Made by a program: the position numbers and the translations under genes. A stretch of 22,223 nt of DNA, taken from assembly GCA_000695325.1 (NCBI GenBank), contig AVPN01000628.1:15463-37685 (forward strand), read 5' to 3'. The notes beneath the pieces are model-generated. The model had not been told where the DNA came from, did no database searches, and saw nothing but the letters and a program-made list of their open reading frames with translations. Within the stretch, counting starts at the first letter, position 1. Each line of letters begins with the position of its first letter. Origin of the DNA: Pleurobrachia bachei. Lineage: Eukaryota > Ctenophora > Tentaculata > Cydippida > Pleurobrachiidae. Shown one piece after another: positions 1 through 9,200 of this stretch.

Positions 1-483
1 CGTCATTTTGGTAAACCAATAATGACGTAATTCCTTCAAAAACTTAGCCAGTAAGTGCTGAATTGTCCCATTGGATGAGATCATATGTTTTCTTCTCGAA
101 AAAATCCCACAAATTCACGGGAATAAAAATTGAATCCAAAATCGGGAAATTAAAGATATTCCGTATGTCAAATTTTCCCGCCAAATTTTGTTACTTTAGA
201 ATGAACCGAATTACGAACAAGTGAACCGAATTAGGAACTGCACCGAATTAGGGCCACCTACCCTAGTTGCTTGAATTCTGGACCGAAAAATCATTTTTCC
301 TGGAATGAATGACAATGTTCATTCCGATGAAAAAAATGAATTTTGAGCTAGAGCTCTGAAATTTCTGTCAGGATCAAGATAGATATAGTAGAGCAACCCT
401 GCAAAGTTACAGCACTCCACCATATCGGGAACTATGGTGGTTTAGGGGGGTCATTTTTTTGCCGCATGTGCTCTCTCTCTAAG
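1..483. other. Non-coding left edge; probably intron of the mu-homology gene
   Basis: No exon could be supported here. The first 27 bases form an imperfect hairpin (CGTCATT at 1-7 and AATGACG at 21-27, with TTGGT/ACCAA inside). The motif accgaatta recurs three times between about 205 and 250. A pyrimidine tract ending in AAG at 483 serves as the acceptor of the exon at 484. If the gene is complete, its 5' exons lie to the left of this window. Confidence 0.5.
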
Positions 484-1521
484 GTGCCGTTGTGTTGGAC
501 GAGTGTTGCTACCACAAGTGTGTGAACAGAGAGTTGTTCAGCTCTGACAGGACACTCCACTTTAAACCGCCCCTCGGACAATCTACCATCTTCACTTACA
601 TACTACGAGGTATACCATGATCAGAAATTGGTTGGGAATTGGTTTCATTACCATGATCAGAACATAATCGGTCTCTATTGTGGGTCCAGCTGCCTCCAAC
701 TTCTGCTGCCAATAATATTTCTCCACTTCCTCCTATTTAGACATGTTGAAGAACCCTCTTCCCTTCCGGATGTCGGTCACCAAAACGGCTGATGCAAATT
801 TGAAAGAGGTGCAACTTATGATGAAACTAAAGTGTAACATCCCATCTACTAGAAGGTACGACACCCTGGACTTTGTGCTGTTGCACCGCCGCCGCGCCCC
901 CATAATAGTATGAACAATACAACCTGGACTTACTACAAACAAACCTCTTTACAGCTGCAATATTTAGAACTTCCTTGTCCTTTCTCCAACGAATTCACCC
1001 CCCCCCCACCTATGCTACCATTCCCCACTAGGTGCCAATCGATATCCCTAGTTATTCCATTCCTCCACTAGGTGTCAATCGATATCCCTAGTTATTCCAT
1101 TCCCCTATGATCTGGAGAGTGTAAAATCCTCTGACCGAACCAGTACTGTTAGTTCGGCGAGCAAGAGAATAGTTCAGTGGCATGTCCCGTTCATGGATGG
1201 GAATCAAGAGAAACAAATCAAATTGAAGGTAAGGGGAGAAATAGACTCAAATTAAATTGAAGGTGGGGGGAATAGGAACCGTTCCAATCCTTTTCAAATC
1301 AAATTGAAGGTAGGGGGAGAAATAGACTCAAATTAAATTGAAGGTGGGGGGAATAGGAACCGTTCCAATCCTTTTCACTGTCCAGATAGACACACTCAGA
1401 AATGATTTTACACTTTCCGTTTCAGATAAAACCATTGGGTGAATGGCCTGAGAACCCAACTTCCAACATAGGACCCATCTCCCTGCTGTTCGAATGTCAG
1501 AGTTTATGGACGTCACTATAA
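484..1521 (+). CDS. Mu-homology-domain protein (adaptin medium-subunit / stonin-like), 5'-partial
   Basis: Four exons join in frame: 484-609, 741-855, 1072-1228 and 1426-1521, each with GT..AG borders and matching phases (1, 2, 0). Seen: RTLHFKPP resembles the mu-domain F-x-PPDG strand; LPFRMSVTK and MKLKCNIP resemble the LPF and L-K-x-R-x-x-IP strands; LVIPFPYD resembles the V-x-IPxP strand; KRIVQWHVP resembles the conserved Trp strand; GPISLLFE resembles PPIS-x-x-FE. Mu-homology domains bind cargo sorting signals at membranes in AP complexes, stonins and FCHo proteins; which of these this is cannot be told. The frame stops at TAA 1519-1521, before the last expected strands. Another frame overlapping the exon end stays open from about 1496 to 1686 and begins with VRVYGRHYK, which could be the missing end after a 1-base shift. 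So this is either a truncated copy or a sequence error. N-terminal exons lie off the window. Confidence 0.6.
1025..1104 (+). repeat. 40-bp tandem duplication spanning a splice acceptor
   Basis: Two 40-bp units (1025-1064 and 1065-1104) both contain CCACTAG|GTG, the acceptor of the third mu-homology exon, and the first coding bases. The downstream acceptor (exon from 1072) keeps phase with the exon before it; using the upstream one would add 40 bases and shift the frame. Confidence 0.8.
1215..1376 (+). repeat. 81-bp tandem duplication spanning a splice donor
   Basis: Units at 1215-1295 and 1296-1376 are nearly identical. Each begins with the last codons of the third mu-homology exon followed by a GT donor (AAG|GTAAGG in unit 1, AAG|GTAGGG in unit 2) and continues into intron sequence. 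81 is a multiple of three. Confidence 0.85.
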
Positions 1522-2061
1522 GTGTAATTCTTCGATTTCCAAACCTACCTTTGAATTTAAGACCATTATTACCATTACATACCTCCCTATAAAATATCCA
1601 CGCCCCCCTCCTCCGAATAATAGCTCCACTAATACCCTTTTAGATTACGGAACAGCGTCAGAACTACCTCCCCTACAAGTGGGCTAGGTCACAATCAGTA
1701 CCATGGTTGATGTATAAGGCTCATACTCCCTCTATCTCATTGGTGATACCATCCACTCTTATGTCGTCATGGACTTCGCTTGCTGGTAGTAGAGGGGTGC
1801 ATCACCAAAGGGAGAGAAAAAACTGATCCTTTAATTTTGTTAATTTTAAAACTGAAGATTCATGATATTGTGTTACTGCTGAGAGGGACGTTAGTTAACG
1901 AGAGAAAGACTTGTGTTAGTTAAAGAACTTGATTGCTAATTATTGATTTTGCTGGACTGCTGGTTCAGTTGTTAAGATATTTTTGTACATACAAACATTG
2001 GATTAGTAATGATTCTGTCGCCATCAACAACCCCAGTCCTAACTTTATTCCTTCCATAGCA
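1522..2061. other. Intergenic stretch upstream of the TFIIE-alpha-like gene
   Basis: Apart from the open frame that may continue the mu-homology gene to about 1686, no exon or clear promoter element could be supported. The stretch is AT-rich towards 1830-2040 and should hold the promoter of the gene starting at 2062. Confidence 0.4.
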
Positions 2062-2578
2062 ATGTCGAAACTAGAAGGAGATGTAGAAGAAGGTTTGAAA
2101 GGTAAAAACTCAACTAATTCTGCCCTAACTAGTAAACATAGAACAATCGAATCAAAATCACTATTATCAATTTTCCCTCTCTTAGTGATGGTCATCTATC
2201 TAACCCCCTCCTCCCTTAGAGATCTCCCCAGATTTTGTGCGGTTGATCAAGATGGTTATGTCAGCGTTCTATAATCCCGAGGAGGCCCTAATAATTGATG
2301 TCCTAATTAAACATCCCTGTTTGAGAGAAGACGATCTCATAGAGCTCCTCAAATTCGACAAGAAATCGGTAAATCAATACTAGAAGTGAGATAGGCTGTG
2401 CTGTTGTGATTTGTCACAAGAGTTCGGCTAATTGACCCGTTTCTTCTAGCTTCTAGAAGTTTCCAACATCCTCTTAAGTCGAGGTAAAGGTCACTGTGTA
2501 ATCGTGAGAAAGCAAGGTATTGTCATCTGCCGCCCCAAGGGAGGGGGAGAGCGCGTTCCCCCAACCAACTCTGTCTGA
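2062..2578 (+). CDS. GTF2E1-like: TFIIE-alpha-like winged-helix protein, short form
   Basis: Three exons join in frame: 2062-2101, 2220-2368 and 2450-2578 (106 codons with stop). Exon 2 encodes the start of the TFIIE-alpha winged helix; segments such as EEALIIDVLIKHPCLRED and DLIELLKFDKK align with the animal GTF2E1 N-terminus ([24 protein letters not shown] in human, from memory). TFIIE-alpha recruits and stimulates TFIIH at the RNA polymerase II preinitiation complex. Exon 3 gives a plausible wing (CVIVRKQGIVICRP) and ends at TGA 2576-2578. The family is normally over 400 residues with a CxxC zinc ribbon and acidic tail; none of that is seen here or up to 3282. So this is a winged-helix-only paralogue, a 3'-truncated copy, or a gene with later exons I missed. 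A donor-like GAG|GTAAAG at 2481-2487 leaves that last option open. Confidence 0.65.
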
Positions 2579-2972
2579 CTGGCCCATTATCAAATTCATT
2601 CCGAGAGAATTTCGAATCAACCCCTCCTTTTTTCGTTGTTAGAAAGCATTGGGAGCGAGGCGCTCGGCCGCGTCGGCCGCTCGCCGAGCAGGAGCGGGAG
2701 CAGAGTTTCTTGGTAGACCTTCTTGTGAAATGTGAGATGTGGGGCTCACATGTTAAAGCTTGCCCATCAGTTGGGGGGCGGGAGAGGGATGCTACACGCG
2801 TTCCTATGCTACTGACGTAGCTGTCAAACTACTCCGCAAGCAATCAAGCTTGAAAGAACCCTTCAAAACATCACGCGGCACCCTATTTGCGCGTGCCAAG
2901 CGAGGGAAACGGATCTGACCCTGTTTCATTAAAACCTTAATGATATTTCTAGCACGCGTGCTAAAAGATCAT

Positions 2973-3003
2973 CCGGGTGGATGCCCTTCGGGCATCCACC
3001 CGG
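2973..3003. repeat. Perfect hairpin, 14-bp arms, 3-base loop
   Basis: CCGGGTGGATGCCC (2973-2986) and its exact complement GGGCATCCACCCGG (2990-3003) flank TTC. A run of T follows from 3013. No gene-related role is evident; similar short GC-rich palindromes are often dispersed repeats in invertebrate genomes. Confidence 0.85.
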
Positions 3004-3150
3004 GCAGGGAAATTTTTTTTACTTCTAATTAGACACCAAACACTATTACATAAGACTGGTTCAAAGTAGTTTTAGCCACGACAAGAGAGAGTGAAATAAG
3101 AGAGGGTTGAACTTATTTTACACCCCTTCTCACCTCCGCCAGCCATTTTG

Positions 3151-3156
3151 TTTATT
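3151..3156 (-). terminator. Poly(A) signal AATAAA for the DEG/ENaC gene
   Basis: TTTATT on the plus strand reads AATAAA on the minus strand, about 130 bp downstream of the final stop of the channel frame (3283). It is single-site evidence only. Confidence 0.4.
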
Positions 3157-3282
3157 TCCAATAGTTTCGTTTTCCGGGGTCAAATGTTAAAACGGCTCAT
3201 GGTTACGACAAAATATCTTCTGAGTTAGTTCAAATATTAAATATTTTGAAAGGATGAAATGGTAAACAATTTGCACACACTG

Positions 3283-5148
3283 TCACACACCAGTAGCGTC
3301 ACCATGGTTACCAAAACTGTCTTCATGGTTACCACCATGGTTACCACCGTTAGTACCTGCATTTGAAATAACCACCAGCTTATCATCGTTCTTCCGCTTC
3401 CTCTCCTTCCACCTCACCCACTGTCCATAGCCTGACCTCGCTACAAGTGCCATTATAATCTCAACCAACTGGAACATGGTAAAAAAGGAAAACCCGTATT
3501 TGTCCAGGGGTTAAGGTGGGTAAAGCCGATATTTTGAGCGTTGTAGATACGCTGCCTCTTGGTTTATCTCTTCAATCCGGATATCATCATGGTAGATGTG
3601 AATCCTGACCAGGTTCTCCCTGGCGTATTGCCAACTAGGAACCGTGTAACCCTCCCGAAACTCCATGACCTGAGAGAGGTACCCTTCAGTGGGTGGGAAT
3701 GCAGTTGAGGTCATTTCAACTCCCCACTCCTTGTAGGCACATGGTTCATTGCAAGTTGAAAGGAGTTCCTGGACCTCGCTCCCTACCGAACTAGCAAGGT
3801 ATTTATCACACACCGTCTGCATTACATATCCACAGACATTGTCAACATATGGTGTATCAAATAGGGGCTCCCGGGGAGTTTTATCCCAATCCGTCACTGT
3901 TTCTCCTGTTGTTGTGTAGACTGTGGTGGTTGGAGGGAAGTCAGTAGCGGAAACAGATTCTTGCTGTTCCACCTCCCGTTCTGATCGCTCCAGAAACTCT
4001 AACTTACTAAGCAGTGGTACCAATGGTGGTGGTCGGCGGGAGGAAGAGGACCTTTGTTTCCCATGTACTGCCCATCTGTCTATTTCCTCAATAAACTCCT
4101 CCAAAGACTCTGTTTTGTTGGTCTTGTATAGCCTCTCAGCGACATACCAAGGGATACAACCGCAGTGTTTCAGTGCCATTGAGATCTTGTGCTTCTGAAC
4201 ACACTCCCGAACTGTCTCAAAGTGAACATTGAACCGGCTGTACTGAGACTTTTTGTTCTCACACGTCCCATACTTCCCTCCCAGTCTCTTGATCTTCTTG
4301 GCATTTAGTTTGATAAAGGCCTCGGTGCCGGGTGCGATTACATACCCTCCCTGGTTGTACATCACAATCTCATCCTGATCACGCACAAAAACAACAAAAC
4401 CCTTCGTCTTGGTGGATACAAGGTAGTCAGCTACTGTAGCATCAAGATTAAACGTCAACCCCCCATCCACACCCCCTACAGTCTGCACCAGTGATCCCTT
4501 ATCGTTCATCTCCAAGCACATCCCGAGTTCAGTTGGCATCTCCTTCTTGTCAATGTTCCATATCGTCCTACCTGCACCCTGGAACTCAAAATCATACTCC
4601 CCCACCAGCAAACTGGAGAACTGGTTACCGAATCTGAGATTAACCAGCCCCTGCTCCTTCTCCCATTCGATGAGATCCCTCGCCTCGGTGAGGTTTATGT
4701 TCCTCAGAATATCACCTCGCTTGTTGAAATGCGCCACATCCCGGAGATAACGGTTAAAATACCCCTCAAGATGGGTTTCATTGGTAGACAAGGACTCTCT
4801 GAAAGCAGTGTTATTGACATAGTTAGTACTGCAGATGGTAATGGAGGGAAGGGCGATATTTTCCAGCCATTGGCACCACCTGAACAACTTTCTAAACTTA
4901 ACATGTATCAGGACCTGATCTTTGTAGACCATGTAAACGGAGACTGACATGACTGTCACAATGATGACGGACCAGATTATCTTACAAATCCGGGGTCTCC
5001 GTTCCTCGCTGAAGGTTTGAACATAGTCATTGGCGAGATCGTGGATGCTGAACATTTCCTTTTGGACTTTAGGTCCACCTTCTGGTTGGGGCTGGTTGTA
5101 TGATTTCTCGTCGTGTGGTGTCCATGGCTCAGAATTTATGATCACCAT
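3283..5148 (-). pseudogene. DEG/ENaC-type sodium channel subunit, frame cut by TAA before TM2
   Basis: The frame from ATG 5148-5146 gives 545 residues, then TAA at 3513-3511, then 75 more residues in the same frame to 3283. Family known: trimeric amiloride-type channels with two membrane helices and a Cys-rich ectodomain. Seen: SIHDLAND near residue 36 at the HG-motif site (His then Asp instead of Gly); TM1 about 54-75; LPSITICSTN after TM1, the family FPAVTIC-like strand; Cys-rich finger ending in STCNEPC and an AFPP strand. After the TAA comes GFSFFTMFQLVEIIMALV, which looks like TM2 with the G-x-S selectivity filter. Spacing from the last ectodomain Tyr to that Gly equals the usual spacing, so nothing is missing except sense at the TAA; however, the ~17 residues around it do not resemble the family. 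No GT..AG intron removes it. It could be a recent pseudogene, a polymorphic stop, readthrough, or a pore-less product. An upstream GTG-led extension to 5289 lacks an ATG. Confidence 0.75.
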
Positions 5149-5289
5149 GCCAATGGAAAACAGAAATTTCTGGGTTGCAGTTGGTGTAGCTCGTAGAAGG
5201 ATCTGGAAATAAAATGCGGTGCACAAGCCAATGTTCTTCCCAGACACCACGTCAACCACATCAAGCGTCAATCCTTTAGTGAACCACAC

Positions 5290-6283
5290 CGCCGTCTAAC
5301 TGAACGGAATCGTTTAAAACATCCCCTGGCAGTGGTGAGAGACGGGGGTTAGAACTGACAGCAATTACAAACAAGTTCACATGATAGAATACGAAGAAAA
5401 CTGTATCACGTAACATCATACAGTGCTCTGGCTATATTAACAAAATAAGTTAACATCCATCCTGACATTACCACTTCTGTATGCCAAAAAAGAAACGAAA
5501 TGTTGTGATGAAATAGGCATAAACTATATGAGTAGGTGTAGAGCAAGAAATGGAGCTTTTTTATAAAGTTATAAGCTGGACTGAAAACTAAAGGAATATA
5601 ATTGGACAAAGATAGTAGAGAATAGCTCTCCCAGCATTTAGGCATTTCCTCGCTCTCAATAGACTAATATTATATCGCTGAGTTAATTTTGATACAATGG
5701 GCATAGAGCGCTTAGATCATGCACGTGCAAAAGTCGCGCGCCACCCGAAATTTAGACTACTGTCACTCCTTTGCTTTGCATCGAATCTAAAAATGACCCT
5801 CAACTTTTTTGTAGAACTTGACAAGATCTTTCGAAAACTTGAGGGTCATTTTTTGATTGGAGCTGAAATGAAGGAGCTATGACAATGCGCAAAAAGGGTG
5901 GCGCGCGATTTTTGGCGGCAAATGATCTAAGCGCTCCTACTAGAGTGGTGACTGGTGGCAATGCACTGAAAGACACCGCCTTCTCCAGCGCATACTATTG
6001 GGGGCTAGCAGCGTTTGCCAAGGCGATGTCTTGACCCCAAAAGCTGACGTGTTTTTTACTTGGAAGGACGTCGCCCACCCCTCAGGGAGGTCCCTGGTGA
6101 GAGGTGTCAAGGTTCACCAAGTAAACTTGAATCTAGTTTCATCAATTGCTCTGAATGCAAATAGTGTTTTCTTGACTGTTGACAACTTAAATTCTTAAAT
6201 CTTTTACAAAAGAACAAATGTGAAACGTCCTGCATTCCGCCCAAAATGACTCTGAGGCATTGCCTCACAATTCAAAAACCGTT
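5290..6283. other. Intergenic region between the channel and the four-module gene
   Basis: No exon recognised. It contains the 231-bp foldback element at 5706-5936 and a smaller inverted repeat (AAGACACCGCCTT about 5971 against AAGGCGATGTCTT about 6020, one mismatch). The promoter of the channel gene should lie in 5150-5700. Confidence 0.5.
5706..5936. mobile_element. 231-bp foldback element (MITE-like)
   Basis: Three nested inverted arms are perfect: GAGCGCTTAGATCAT (5706-5720) with ATGATCTAAGCGCTC (5922-5936); TCGCGCGCCACCC (5734-5746) with GGGTGGCGCGCGA (5896-5908); AAAAATGACCCTCAA (5789-5803) with TTGAGGGTCATTTTT (5839-5853). It encodes no protein of its own. A clear target-site duplication was not identified, so the ends are those of the outer arms. 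Confidence 0.75.
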
Positions 6284-9200
6284 TCACGTTGGAACACTAG
6301 CTCTTGTTTTGGTCATTTTCACACATGTCGTTGGGACCAGGAAGATCTTGTCTTCGAATTTTATCAGTAGATTGCCACTCCTACTCTTGCTAGTTCGCAC
6401 TCTGTTCCTCGGGATTTCCACCTGCAGTAAAGACTAGTTAAAACTCATCAATATTAATCGCACATTTGAATGTAAAACTATTGGAATGATCTGTCTTTGT
6501 CGTGGGCCATGCACCTATTTATACCTGGAATCCTTGGATAACCGCAACAGCATGGTAACCTCGAGGAATTCCCTCCGAGGGAATGCTTAACAAATCCTCT
6601 CCAGTGGGCACGGGCAGATTGGCTCCCTTCATATCTGTCTCATCGATATGTACCTCCGTAGGGGCTGACTTTCTTGGTACCTGTTGGAATAAATTATTAC
6701 AGTTCCGATTTCATAAAGTGAAAGAACCGGTAATGGAGCCCCGGTAGGTAGTATACATTCCTGATGGGTAAATACCTTTATTCTTTTGCCGTTAACTCTG
6801 ACTGAGAACTCCTGAGCGTGGGTGTTACTGGCCCTGAAATGTCGTCCAGGAGCCACCACACTCCTTTCCTTCAACTTGATCTGTGGAAAGGATTTGAAAC
6901 ATAAATCTAGCTACAATTATCTGTCAAAGTATATTTAAACCCCGGGGGTATGGCACACTCTAAATTCCATAATACCCCCTCATGATCCTACCAACCCTAA
7001 TGTATTGTTTTAGTCATCTTACCTGGTAGTATTTGCCGCTGAAGATAGGCGTATTCCCAATTATCACTCTAGGAGTTTCAGAAGTGACAGATATTTCCTT
7101 GGCCTTTGGCACAATCACAATGCTCCTATCCGAGCGACCCCTCCTCACCGATTTATCTGTTTCAATCATGCTGAAATAAGGAAACTCTGCCTCCCCCCGT
7201 GTCTCCAATGTTGGCACTGCGTTGTCCCATTGAGACTTATCATTGGTATACGTGTTGGTTGAAGCAGTTGTCTGTGCACTCAAGTCAGAGCTGTGTTCCC
7301 GCTCCTGTTTGGTCTTACAGTAGCACGTTCGCTGTCCATCGTGCCAGGTTAGAAAGTGAAAGTTACTCTTCGCACAGGGGTTCTCTGCAGTAGTTGTAGG
7401 TTCTGTTGACTTCTTAGTCTCTTGTTGTTTCTGGTTGTCATTCCCGGGGGATCCGTGAACAGCTCGGGGTGATCCATGAGGACAGTAATGACCTGGAGAC
7501 CCTTGAGTGTTGTTCGTAGCCCCTGGGGAGCCATGATGTCCATGGTGATGCCCAGGAGAACCATGATATTGTGTGGTGTGATGATTTGCGGGTTTAGAGG
7601 GGGCAGGAGCTCCTGGGGATCCCCAGCCTGTATTGTACTCTCTAGGTGAACCATGATGGTGGTGGTGGCCAACTGTTGGTGTAGGATGGTTGTGATGGTT
7701 GGTTGTTGGAAGCTCTGCAGTAGGGGAACTATACTGATTGTAGTAGTTATCATGGCTGGTTACAACCGTTTCTGTGGTTTTATAATACTGGTGAGCTCCT
7801 GGACTAGGTACAAAGACTGTCCCGCTTCTGTACTAGACGACAACCTGGGGCCCGGATCCATGCTTCTGACAGGGCGAAGACATGATCTGCTGTTGGACCC
7901 CGGGAGATCCGTGTTTCTGACATGGTGAAGACATGACCTTCTGGTACTCTAGCTCTGCTTGTCGTGGATGATAGTGAGTTTCACTAGTCATCACGTGCTG
8001 AACTGTAGCGGTATACGGTTGAGGTGGCTGGAAGTGTTGCTGGGGAACTGGAACATCTTGAATAGCAGACTCTGGAGACAGAAGGTCAGCTATTTGGTAT
8101 ACTTTGATCCAGAGATTGTTGTACAGGATAAAAAGGTAGTCCTCATCACCGTCTGCACTCTTGAAGATGCTCTCCCCGCTGAGAATCAGTTGGGTATCAT
8201 CAGGCATTGCTATTCGGTAATCTTTACTCGCATAAACCTCCAGACCATTGAAAACCAACTTAGGTTGCTCCTTTTGCGGACTGCGACTGATAGGCACTTC
8301 TTTTGGTTGCACCTGTTTTGGAGTTTCTTTTGCTTGCACTGGAGGTTCTACCTTGGTGATCTCTTTCTTTTGTGCTGCTTCAGTCTTTTCCCGCTGGGCT
8401 GCTAATCGTTTCTGACACTTGGCACACTCTGCAGTAACATGCCTTTTCCTCGGTTTAGTACTAGGCTTTGTAGTGGCAGGAGTAGTAGCCGGCTTAGTGG
8501 CAGGTGTCTTCTCTGCCTCCTCTTTGTTCACAGCCCCATCATTGTCCACCGTGGCAGGTTTAACCAGGAACACCACAAACATCTGACCATCAATATCCAC
8601 CACCACACTCTTCTTATCCTCGGTGTTCTTCTTGATCTGGCGACCCTGAACCTTCAACAGAGATCCATCCTGGGTGACAATGTCGTAGGTCTTCGTGGCA
8701 GTGATCTCCGTGCCTTTAAAAGTGAAATCTTCGTGACTGTCCGCTTTGAAGTTCCGACAAGCACACTCAGTCCGCATGATCGGCTCAATCGGGTAGTTGT
8801 ATTTTGGGTTCAAACTTGGGAAAATAACCAATGAATCCTGGATGAGAAGTATTGTTAGTAAGGAATATTAATAACATTTTCATATGTTTTTAGGTAGTAT
8901 GTCGGTTGTGAGGCCGAACATCAAGTTGACCAAGACTAGTGGAGGTGGTAACGCTAAAGGTCCTGACTACACAAAACTCCCCTCCCACCAGTACCGACAC
9001 GTCAACTACAGCGATCTAAAAGAGATCAAGGTGAAGGGACCACAACTCAGGGGACCTCGGATCAGGGCAACTCCGTCAGTAAAAGATCCAGAGTTTGATG
9101 AAATTCCCGAGACAACGGCCAACTATCAACCCCACATTTTTACCTTTAGTAGCCAGCAGGAGAAACGGGCCGCACAACGTGAGGTGAAGGAAGTTACTGG

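Larger units (their letters stand above)
2579..3282. other. Intergenic stretch with palindromes
   Basis: No gene seen. It holds a GC-rich patch at 2650-2700 with repeated CGGCCG/GCTCG words, a 12-bp perfect palindrome AGCACGCGTGCT at 2951-2962, the hairpin at 2973-3003, and on the minus strand an AATAAA at 3151-3156 that fits the 3' end of the channel gene. Confidence 0.5.

Noticed and set aside
5406-5645. 79-codon minus-strand frame upstream of the channel
   Set aside because: AT-rich with no similarity, and it does not splice in phase to the channel start.
7349-7753. 134-codon minus-strand frame rich in Thr/Ile
   Set aside because: It is a shifted reading of the HGSPG repeat block; the frame in phase with exon 3 flanks and modules is the better one.
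7959-8834. Long plus-strand frames antisense to exon 3
   Set aside because: They mirror the codon pattern of the spliced minus-strand exon, have no splice support and resemble nothing.
3283-8837. Altered nuclear genetic code (TAA and TAG as sense)
   Set aside because: GPCR 1 and the mu-homology frame end at TAA and vasohibin at TAG at sensible places, so single in-frame stops in two genes are better explained locally.
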